Shown: in pieces, positions 26,301 through 38,600 of the stretch | Position numbering within the stretch: the first letter of the stretch is position 1 | How the letters are laid out: each line of letters starts with the position of its first letter | Source: Leuctra nigra | Lineage: Eukaryota; Arthropoda; Insecta; Plecoptera; Leuctridae | Reading direction: 5' to 3' | Assembly: GCA_934045905.1 (NCBI GenBank) | Contig: OW203769.1 | Coordinates: 15,345,705-15,409,704 of the forward strand | DNA: 64,000 bases | Notes under the pieces: generated by a model | Seen by the model: the letters and a program-made list of their open reading frames with translations, nothing else | Databases searched by the model: none | Told to the model about the DNA's origin: nothing | Position numbers and translations under genes: made by a program

Positions 26301-29300
26301 CTTCAGGGTGTAGCGTGGTGTGGTGATGCTTACTTTGACACTTGAAGCATGAACCTTTAGGTGGATTCACACGGCCGTTCCAAACTTCGAGTTTGAAACT
26401 CAAGTTTGTCAAAGTTCCGAATCGCCGTTCCAAAAACTCCCGTGTGAACTATGAAAAGATTCGAACTGTGAGGATTGAGTTTCAAACTTTCATAGTTCAC
26501 ACGAAGGTTTTTGGAACGGTGATTTGGAACTTCGGCAAACTTGAGTTTCAAACTCGAAGTTTGGAACGGCCGTGTGAATCCACCTTTTCGACTGACAGTT
26601 GGCTCGCGAATGCTTTCCCAGGCAATTGAAACATCGTTTCAATTTCTTCAATGTCTCGTATTTGTCACTAAAAGAAAGCTTTATGTACGTAGGGCATTTG
26701 TGCATAACATTAGAGCTTTTGCACAAAGGACACATGAGGGTTTGACTTTCAGTACTCGATGAGGTCTTTCTTGCAAGTTCCTTTTGAGTATGATTGTCCG
26801 AAATGAGGAGCGAGTTAATTGAATTTACCTTCTTTGTTGATGACGAAAACGGTTGAACTTTACCAGGGTTGGCGACATGCTGATCTTGGCAGCACAACTC
26901 AAGAGTCCGGGAGGTGTCTTCCAAAAACGTGATAAGTTGCTTGAATGTCGGTGTTGAACAAGATGAATGCTTTGTCTCGAAGCTCTTGCGCAATTGAGCA
27001 TCAAGATTCCCCAACGCAAGAGACAGAAGCAAGAAGTCGGCCATATTGGAATCTCCAGTGCCTTGAGCGCATCTACCGAGTTACGATGGACTTGCAGGAA
27101 ATGTTGTAACTTTGAGTGATTGCCAGATTTCACTGGTGTGAAATCTATAATCTGTTGTACATACATGGAAGCTAACAAACGTTTATTTTGATAGCGATCG
27201 ATTAAAGCATTATAGGCAAGAAGATAGTTATCAGAAGATATCTGAAAACCACTGATAGTTGCTAGTGCGACATCTCGCAGTGACGAACGCAAATAGTGAA
27301 ACTTCTGAACGTTGTTCAAAACTTCGTTGTCATGCACTAGCGAGGAAAACATAGCATGAAATTCAGGCCATTGTGAAATGTCACTGCCTGAATACACCGG
27401 CAACTTGATAGTGGGTAAGGAATTAACCTGAGCTACTTGTTGCGGTGCTGATTGGAGAGTGACAGCAGGCACTTCAATCTTGCTGAGTAGTGCGAGACAC
27501 GTTTCCCGAGCTTCGTACAAACCATCATTAAAGCTAGCTTGATTGCTGTCGACTTCGATGGATTCAACGGATGCGTCAAGTTGAACATTGAGAGCTAATA
27601 TTTCAGCACGGATGCTCTCATAATCGTCCTCATATCGGGCCAACTTGTCGAAACGTGATCTATGGAAGGTGACTTTGTCTACTTGCAGCAACTTGAAAGT
27701 ATCGAGAGTTCTTTGAACCGATGAGATGATAATAGCTCTTCGAGCAATCAACAGATCCTTGGCTTTTTGCACTTTTGACATGGCAAAGAGCAAATTAACA
27801 CAATGTTTCTTAAAATGCTTGCTGATTCACTCCGTGGCTCATTGGACCATTATGTTTGATAGGTTTCAGTGGACTGTATCTTATAGGAAATAGGAGAAAT
27901 TGAAAGTTTAAAAGTATTTATTGAAGAGAGATGTACAACATGTCAATCAAAGATGCATAACATAGACAAGTGAAGTAAAAGAAAAAGGAAGAACAAATGC
28001 CAAGGTTAAATAAAGGAAAAGAGTGAAATATTAATACCATGTCCCGATAAAGTTAGCGGTAGGATTTATCGGCTGAAACCATGGCAACAGCCAATGAAAC
28101 ACAGCCATCTAGACCGCTAAAGTTCACTTTAGGCTAAAGTGAACTTTATCTTACTTATCGGGACATGGTGCAACCGCGCCTAAGTGTGTTAATTGTAGTT
28201 ATTACACAAGAGATTAATTACTATTCATTAAGGTGATCTAATTATTTCCAACAAAATCGGTCAGTTAGTTTCATGCAGTAGTTTGTACTTTATTTGTTTG
28301 GCAATGAAAGAAATTCTGTTTGCAAATTGAAACTGATCATCACCAAATTTCGCATGACCATATGGGATCAGCATTATACGTGGTTTTTGACAAATCTCTA
28401 ACGAAATTCAATATTTATTTACATTTTACTGACTTTTATAAGCTTCATATAAATTATATGTCAAGATCTGTACATGTCAAAACATTCAATTTATATCACA
28501 AGTTTGATGAATGAGTTTGGTGAATGAGTTAGACTAGGAAAGCGCTCGGTGTAACGCGTTGATAAGCAAGCCTTGGTAATGAATGCGAATTAATATTGTC
28601 AATGTCAAATATGTTCTGCATCTAAAGATCTTGAGAATCCCTTTTTTGAAGATAATCTTACTTACTTATCAAAGAGTCGGTGATGAAAATTGAATGTTTG
28701 ATTGGTACATTTTGACATATATTTAAAATGTAGCATAAAAATGTCAGTAAAATGTCAATTACTCTTGATTTTCAATACAGAATTGTCAAAAAACACTTAC
28801 AATGCTGGTCCCAATGACTATGCAAAATTTGGTGATGATCTGTCAAACGATTCCAGTTTTATTGGAACACAGAGTTGAGTTTCTTTTCTATTGCCAAGTT
28901 AATTAAGTACAAACCACAAATCAAGTTTCCGATTAAATTAATAGACCGATTTTGCTGGAAATCATTAGCCATCTACATTGGATAGCAATTACCTAATGTT
29001 TTGTGAAAAATATAGCCTGATCCGCTACTTCGTTTAAAATTTAATGCAAAAAACACAGATAAAAAAATGAATTTCGAGCTATATAATGGCGTTTTCGGCT
29101 GGCAGCACTGAAGGCCAATTCTCGAGATTGTCGTTTTCAAACCGTTTTACGTTTGCATTGTATAAAACTTGACAACTATTGGTTAGCCTTCAACTTTTTT
29201 AGGTTTCAAAAAGTGAAAACGTACACGGTTGAAATTTACACTGAGTTTTGTATGGTGACGCCACTTCAGTGCAAACTGTGCAGCCCCAGTGTGGCCTGCC

Positions 29301-32300
29301 GAATAGGCCATAAGTGCTCGCTCCGCTCTATTGATTATCTTCAAAGGGGTTCTCATTTCTCAAGGTCTGTAGAGGAACAAATTTCACGCTAATTCGAATT
29401 TATACGAAGGCCCGCTTATCAACGCGTTACACCAAACTTTTCCTAGTGTACCTAACTTAACTTGTGTTGTCTTCAGACGCGTAGGAAGGGGGGAGGGAGT
29501 GGGGGTCAATGACTCCCCACTTTTCATCTTGACACCCCCAGATATCACCCCCAGATATACAAAAAATGTTGATAAAAAGATTTAAAAATGCACAGATTTG
29601 CTCCATTATGAGGTTGAATACTCAAAATTTTCTTAAGTTTTGCAAAACTATAATTGAACAGAGATATGCTGTTGCTTATTGCAACCTTTTTCAAAGGGAT
29701 TCCAAAATCAATTCATAATCGATTCTCTTTGACTAGAAATTCAAAAAAAGCCCTGCGGGGCCATTGGGGATTATATCAAGTAACAAAATTTACAGATTAT
29801 AATGCATTTTGTTTTATGTTTCCCCAAGAATACTGCATATGAAACATTTTAAATATCTTTGAAAAGAATGTGAAAATTCGATTCTTTTTCAAAAAATTCC
29901 TTGCGGGCCAATAGAGATTCTATATAAAAAAGAGTTAGGTACTACAGATTATATTACATTTGTCTAAAGTTTCCACGGAATATTCATATCACACATTGTA
30001 ATTTTCTTTGAAAAGAATGCCAAAATAGCTTCAAATTCGATTCATTTGCATGAAAAATTCAAAAAAGGCCCTGCGGGGCCATTAGGGATTTTATCAAATA
30101 ACAAAATTTACAGATTATAATGAATTTTCTCTAAATTTTCCCAAGAATATTGCATATCACAAGTATTAATTATCTTTGAAAATAATGCCAAAATAGCTTC
30201 AAATTCGATTCTTTTGTATCAAAATCTCAAAAAATGCCCTGCGGGGCCAATGGGGATTATATAACATCAAATAGTTACAGATTGTATTACATTTGTCTCA
30301 AGTTTCCACAGAATATTGCATAACCTATCACATATTGTAAATATCTTTGAAAAGAATGCCAAAATAGATTCAAATTCGATTATTTTGTATCAAAAATTCA
30401 AAAAGGGCCCTGCGGGGCAAACTGGGGTGCGTGCGAGCCCCCCAGATCCCCTAAACGGCGAACTGCCTTTTTCTCACATTAATCGATTCCCGATAATTTT
30501 GACCCCCCCCCCCCCCCACTCAAAATGAAGTTCCTACGCGCCTGGTTGTCTTACAGTATCGCCTACTCATCTATGCGAATGTCTCACTTTGCGGCTCTAC
30601 CGAACGACTACGCAACTCTGACGGAGAGCAACAGTCCGAGCAACAACAAGACGATTTATCTCCCTCGGCAATTCCATGGACTCGGTCCGTTGCACCTCCA
30701 TCCAACCAAGTACGTATTCTTAGGGTGAGTTCCACAATGGGGCGAGTTAGGCGTGTGACGTCACCATCAGACATGGGCAAAATACTCTGTTTCAATGTAT
30801 TTGGAATACAAGATACTGATACTTTTAATTTGGGTATCTAAAATACAAGATACAAGATACATTTTAGAGATGTATTTAAAATACAAGATATAAGATAGTA
30901 TCTTTAGATACTTCAAAAAAGATACATTTAAAGATACTTTTTATATTCTCATGCATATCATCCAACAGTAAAAAATGTAGGGGCTTACTTTTTAAATTAA
31001 CATTTAATTTGTTCTATTTGTAAGTCAACATACTTAACATTTTCTTGATCGATTCAATACGGCAACGTGTATTATTTGATGCTTGTGTGCTCTCTTTGAA
31101 ATTCTAGTCGCATAAAATGTATCTTGTATTTTAAATCTTCAAAAAGATACAAAATACTTTAGAAATGGGTATTTAAAATACAAGATACAGATACATTTGG
31201 CTTATGTATTTAAAATACTAGATACAAGATACAAATGTATCTAAGATACGTATCTTAAGATACAAGTATCTAGATACTGCCCATGTCTGGTCACCATAGG
31301 ATTTACGGGTTAAATCAAACTTGCCGCGTCAAAAACCGAGCTCAAACCATACCCATAATGCCCAAACTCAAGAGGTCGGGCTTTCTGATCCAACATGGAT
31401 GCCTGTATTTTCATTCAATCGACTAGATTCGGCTCAAGGTCACGCCCAGGTGATTACGTCACAATGTTAAAAGATAGGGAAACTGGGCGTTTGGATCAAA
31501 ATACGTGGTATACAGCCTTAGTACCTACTTATAGTTTTGTCATCACCATTTCCAATATTTGAAAAATTTTGCTGATAATATATATTGTAACTTATTCAGA
31601 TCTTAGTTCACGATAAATTATTAAATGCATGACAATTCTTTTAACTGCTACGTATCTTTCTTTATTATGATAGTAGGTACAATATTTTGTCCTGTTTCAC
31701 AGGACTTCTTCAGAGCGTTTGTTTAAAAAATTAAATGAAAAAACAAATTATAAATAATTGACTAACCCAGGTATTGCATTGTATTGTATTTGCATTACTA
31801 TCGAATAATAAAGATGTTAACGTAAAAGTTCAAAGAATTGTCATAAATTTTATGATAATATATAATTATAATTTATTGGCTGCAGTTTGGTATGTTTATA
31901 TTAAAAACCATTGATAAATGTTTTCTGTATTAGAGGTAGGCAGAGCTGGGTAAGTTACCAAAAAAATAGGAACGCGTTAAAGTTACGTTACTTTCCGAAA
32001 AAAAGGAACTAGTTAAAGTTAAAGTTCCTCAACTAATCAGAGGAACTGGAAGTTCCTTTTCAATGAAAAGTTACTTTGAAAGTTACTTGACCATTTTATT
32101 TCCGGAATGCAGCCAATTTGCTAAAACACAAATTCAGGCTGTAATTTTTCTCTGTGGAAAACAAAATTTTCAACGAAATTCCTCCCAGTAAGAAGTCTTG
32201 CATCTAATTCTACCCCCTCCCCCATGCCACGGCAGGGTTGGTCAAGTGCAAGTGAGAGGGCGAACTGGTGACGCACTAAGCATGAACGGCGTGATTGGAA

Positions 32301-35300
32301 TGCGGTTTTGTGCAGGTGGCCTAAAATTCCTTATCAGAGAAAATCAGGTACATATTTGAGGGCGGAAATGGTGTAGTTTTGAATGTTGAGGGAAGGTACA
32401 TTCTGCTCTAAAAGTAACTGCAAAAGGAACTTTTATAAATGTGAAAGTTCCACAACAAAAAGGAACTTTCCACGTTACTAAGTTACTTCTATCATAGCAG
32501 GAACGCGTTACTGTAAAGTTACAAAAAAGTAACGCGTTACCGGTAACGCGTTACTTTCGTTAAGTTACTACCCAGCTCTGGAGGTAGGTACTACCTATCG
32601 ACCAAATTAATACTTCAATACAGTAATTCACCCACTTTTATTCGATAAAGATATTTTCTAAATTCTAGGATGCAATAAATATGTTTCATTAAAATTTTTC
32701 TATAATTGAACATTGTTGAAGTACCATAAACAAACGATATCATCAATTTTGAAATATCCGCCAACAATGCGCGTAACTGACACGTTTCTGACCATTCTTC
32801 GCACCCTGACCCCCTAGCAGGCGAATCTTCATTTGCGATTCACAATCCCTATCAGGCGAATCTTCCAACACAACTTGGAAGATTCGCCTGACCCTTCCTG
32901 TAAGGCGAATCTTCCGTGTACCCTCCTGTTTACCTGAACCCATGAAAGCGAATCTTCCAACCTATCATTCGACAGGTATAATCGAGGGTCAGGCGAATCT
33001 TCCGCAGGCGAATCATCCGGGAATCTTTAGGCTCTTTTGGTACGGACCTCCACTTTTTTTTGTTTTTTTCTGTGCCTGAGGCTATACAGGTCAGAGTTTT
33101 ACTTCGATCGAGCTGAAATTTTGCACACATGTACGTAACATTTCTGATTGTTGCAGACCAAATCTTTTTTGAAATCCATTGATTGGTTCAATTAAAAAAA
33201 ATCTTTCGATTGGTGGGTTTGATCAATTTGAAATTTTGACAAGTCATTACGACCTACATTTTCCCCAATCTTACAAAGTTTCAGCCAAATCCTCCCATTG
33301 GTTAAAATTTAAAAAATCTTTCATGTGATTTTTGAAATTTAAACTAGAACCGATTGAGCGATCAACTTTAAACTTTGCATGGTCATTGGGACCAACATTA
33401 TCTGTATTTTTGACAATTTTCAGACTAATCTGTGTTTAAATCCAAAAGTTATTGACAATTTACGGACATTTTGCGTGTTGGCTGTCAAATTTCTCGAAAA
33501 TGTTGATCACAGCAGCTTCGAATCTTCATAGTTCCAAGGTAGTTAGAGTAGAAACTTTCAAACGTATATGAAACTGATATGACCGTTCAACAGATCGATC
33601 TAATATTTTGTACATACACCAATATCATATGAGTGGTCCCAGGTATTTTTTTTTAAAGAGATCATGTGATTTTTTAATATTAACAAGGAACAGTTTAATC
33701 ATAAAGGATCAATCGATCAACATAAAACTTTGCATGGTTATTGGGACTAACATTTTAGGAATATTTGGAGATGTTTATACAAGTCTAACGAAATTCAAGA
33801 ATTATTGGCTTTTAATGATATTTTCGATAGACAGAATTTCGGTTCGAGGTGTTGCGCGTATCCGTGCTCGCTCATCAACGCGTTACTCAGAGCGTTACTT
33901 ACGTGCTTACAGTTAGTACCAATCGACTAACTATAGAAACACGCTCAGTGTAATACGTTGATGAGCTAGCACAGATACCTACGTGAGATATCCCCAGGAG
34001 GCCAAGTCTTGAAAAAAGCGTTTTGAAACCGTCTGGTGTTTTCATTGATCAAAACGTAAAAAAGTTGAAGGCTAAGGTATAGTCATCAACTTTTTTACGT
34101 TTTGATCAATGAAAACGCCAGACGGTTTCAAAACGCTTTTTTCAAGACTTGGCCTCCACTCAAACACCACACGATACGATTTTATTTCCAACTTTCCAAT
34201 CTATACACACCCGTGACTCTCGTACATTTTCAATCATCTCATTTGACAACCCTTTTACTGTAAGGTGGCTCATCCAATCGGTCATTGTCTCAGATTTTCA
34301 TAGTTTTTGTCTACTTATTGATAATCATGCCATACACAATCCTTGGAAAATTTATTGCTATTTATATGCTATTTATATGTGAAAACGCGATTTTTTTTTA
34401 TTTGTGAACGGATCTTTCTCAAAAACTATACAGGTCTAAGTTAGTATGAGTATGAGGAAAACGCTCTGTGTAACGCGTTGATAAGCGAGCACGGATACGT
34501 GCAAAACCTCGAACCATAATTCCTTAAAAGCCGGCAATAATATACCTAAAACAACTGAAATCTAGAAGCACGATCCACTAAATTATATAAAAAATAGCTG
34601 AATTTGCTTCTCATTGCAAGTTATTGCATTAGTTATTGCAAGTCATTGCAACATGATACACACTTATGTGTATTTATTTCAGTATTTAGGTACGTAGGTA
34701 TTATGGAATTATTATAAATAAAAAAATACAGAGATTCAAACCACAAAATAGGCCATTATCTAAGTGCTAATACGAGTAAACATAATTTAAGAAACATTAT
34801 CCAAACAGTTACTTGCCGTTCCGTATAAAAGAGCTTATTTCTTCTAGCACATTGCTTACCTAACACAAACCTAACACATTGTATCTGATACAAATGAAAT
34901 AAATATTTCATAAACATAATTTCAATTATCAACCAACCAATCTTTTTCTACAATCAAGCAGACATTTCATCGGTCTACAAATCATTTGCTCAGCCTTTGA
35001 AAAGATTGGAAGTAAGACTGCATGTTAAAACTCTCATAAACAATAAATACCTATACCTATTAACTACATCTTCAAAAATAATAAAAAAAAACCTAACTTT
35101 AACCTCGCATGTATTGCTTTAACTATTATCTAACCGCAAAGAAATAATTGTTACGTATTCAAACAATAATAGATAAGCAGCTGCTTGCTTCCGAGTTGTT
35201 TTGAATGGAGCGCATCGGGCGGCCGCAACGGACTCCTCGAACCTACAATGCTATTTATATGTGAAAACGCGATTATTTTTTATTTGTGAACGGATCTTTC

Positions 35301-35575
35301 TCAAAAACTATACAGGTCTAAAGCCCCATTTACACGGTGCAATTTCTTGAACAACTTCTGTGTCACAGAAGTTCTGCACATGTGCAGATTCCCTTTATCA
35401 TCTCAAAAGTGATACTGCGCACGAGCAGAACCTCTGTGGCACAGAAGTTGTTCAAGAAATTGCACCGTGTAAATGGGGCTTAAGTTAGTATGAGATGAAG
35501 GTGTGTGCAAAATTTCAGATCGATACGTTGACCGGTGCGACCTGGGTTAAAACAGCAAAAAAAACAAACAAAAAA

Positions 35576-35624
<49 letters not shown>

Positions 35625-38600
35625 AAAGTGCCGCAAGAGTCAAGTGGAGACGCTCGCTCCGCTCGCTTAATCATGCCATACACAATCCATCGAAAATTTA
35701 AATACTTCTCGTGTCTAGTTTCTGAGTTAAATTGAGTTTTCTTCCCCATGTTATCTTATGGCAGACAAGTAAAATCGTGCCACATTTGCTTTGAACAAAA
35801 AACTTATTTTCTGATAGATAGTTGGACATTCTATTAGCAAAAAATTAAAAACAATACAACGTGTTCTATTTTAAAAGTTGTAAACCAAAACGAAATGAAT
35901 TCCCTATACCTTCTTCTGTGTTAAAAATTGTGTTCATTCTCGGAAAGCAATAATTGAAACCTCGCTGTAAGACAGGAGTTGCAAGTTAAATTAAATTTTT
36001 TGATACTTTTATACTTAAATATATTTGAAATGAAATGTTGGAAAAATTAATTCGTGATAGTTCATGAGGTTGGGTGAGTGGTAACGCTTTGAACTTGTAT
36101 TCCGGAGGTCCGGGTTGGATTCCCGCGGCCGTCCTTCCTGACTGGTGTTTTTTCGTGGTATTCCCTCAGTCGACAGGCACATGTTGGGAAGGTACCCTAC
36201 CAATATGCCACAACCGCCTCCGTCCCACCTTCCATCCTTACCTACTCTTCACCATCATCTCCCAATCATCATCATATGCATTCATCCGTCGCCATTAGCC
36301 TCGCTGCAGAACAGTGCGACGTTAAGCTCCAGACCAAAAAAAGTTACACCCACTTAGGAAACAATTTTTGACGTATTGTTCGCAGGTACGACTATGTGAA
36401 TGAGAGGAACGGAAAATTCAAGATAAAGCTGGAGCGAGGTGGAGTGTACGGCATTCATAATTTCGTTGGAATGGTAAGTCGAAACGAAACTAACTGTTCA
36501 ATGTTATTTTTGAGGGGCCGATGCAAATACTGTCAGTGCAAGTAATAAGAACACTACATGATTTTTTTTCTTCTGAAAAAAAAATATCCGATAATTGGTA
36601 TTACCAACTTGATCGCACTGTGCAGACGCGTAGAAACTATATTTTGAGTGGGGGGTCAAAATTATTGGGGATCGATGGATGTGAATAAGAGGTACGTAAT
36701 AAGCTGCTGCAAGGGTGTCTGGGGGCCCGCCCCCCAGTTTGACCCGCAGGGCCCTTTTTGATATTTTGATACAAAATAATAGAATTTGAAGCTATTTTGC
36801 TATCATTTAAAAAAAAATATATATATTCGATATTCTTGTAGAAAGTTGAGACTAATGAAATCTAAATTGTAACTACTTACTTGTCTTTTAATATAATCAT
36901 TAATCCCCATTGGCCCCGCGGGGTATTCTTTGAATTTGTAGAAAAATAGAAACGAATTTGAAGCATCCTTTTCCAAGAAATGTATGTACGTAATGTTCTT
37001 TTGGAGACTTAAGACAAATCGTCACCCTAATACTTATTTGTTCCATATGCACTTTTCACTTTTTTTGAGTTAGCTCCAGGAACATGTTGGTTAGTGCTTA
37101 TTTGTTCCATACGAACATCGTTTGAGCCCAGAAAATTGATAAAAGCTCTTATTTCAGGTAATGTTTATTTGTTCCATAAGCCGTGGGAGAAAATATTCAG
37201 TGTTTATTTGGTCCATATGCTTTTTGGCTATTCAGAAGCGAGTATTTCGTTCTCTGTCTCACTCTTACTCATTGTAAATGGCTGCACTCTTCCAACCAAA
37301 ACGCAACATCGAAAGAAACATCGATGGACATCGATCTTAATCCGTCAGGAATATATTTAATATGTTCATAAATTAAATGGAATAGAAGATAATGTCATAT
37401 CCAGAGCCAGATATTCCGCCAGTGCTCAATATTGAATCAAGTCAAACAACATAACCCCACATTTTAATAAAATTGCGATTATATTAATAACATACAACAA
37501 ACATACAAACAGTGATTAATATTATTTAGGAAGGTAATATTACTAATATAATTGATCAACATAATATATATATGTAGGTAATATTTAGAGTAAATATCAC
37601 AGTTCTCCTTATGGGTATGGGTTTCCTGTGTTAAAATGAGCATATGGAACACAGAATCAACAGAAATTCAGCCAAAGTGCTTCATCACTCAACTTCAGTG
37701 TTCCATATGAAACGGGAAGAGTCCCGTTTTGGAAAAGGGGATGAGTTTTTTCATAATTTTTTGTCACTTACATTTAGTTTAGACTATTTCTGAATAATCA
37801 GTGAAGGTTTCAGGCTGATCAATGCAAAAGCGTAACGGGAATAAGTATGCAAATATTGAAAGTGCGATATCTCGAAACAGCCAAATGGTTTGATTTGATT
37901 TTGATTTATTTTTATTTTTCAAAATGGTACAGAGAGTGTGTTCACACAGTGTTTACATATTTGTTTGATATATACCCCAATAAGTCACGAAGACTTGTGT
38001 CGGGGCATATTTTACATGGATAACACATGGACATTTTACATGGATTTATATAATATACCAGAGACATTATTATACGGAATGTAATATATAGCTGAACGAT
38101 TACTAAATACTAAATACTAATACTAAATATACATTGTCAGTTATTAATCGGTAAAATGAAAATTTAAAAAAGAATATTTGTTGATACTCAACTTGATGCT
38201 ATGTCATACCATGTTATACCGTGAACAATATTGTACAGAACATTATACCATGTTATATCGTCATGTTTCTAATCATAGTCATAATACATCCACTAGGTAC
38301 ATTATATATGGAATACAAGATACTGAATATAATATGCATGTTGCAGTATTACTGAATACTACCCAGGTAACACAAAGATGTACTATGGATATCCATAGGA
38401 GCTCCTGCCTTTTTGAGAGGGACATCCATAGTACCTCGCAAAACCTCCCAAAATCCTCCCATACGCCTCCTATTGCATGCCTTTTGTCACTCCACGCGAT
38501 ATCCCTGGGACATCGCACTGCGAGATCGAAGCTCGCACATTGCGAGGAATCTTCCCATGCCGCGAGGTCGAAGCTCGCATATTGGGAGGAATCTTCCCAT

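Noticed and set aside
35495..35749. Frames of TH or CV repeats
   Set aside because: Translation of the (CA)n microsatellite.
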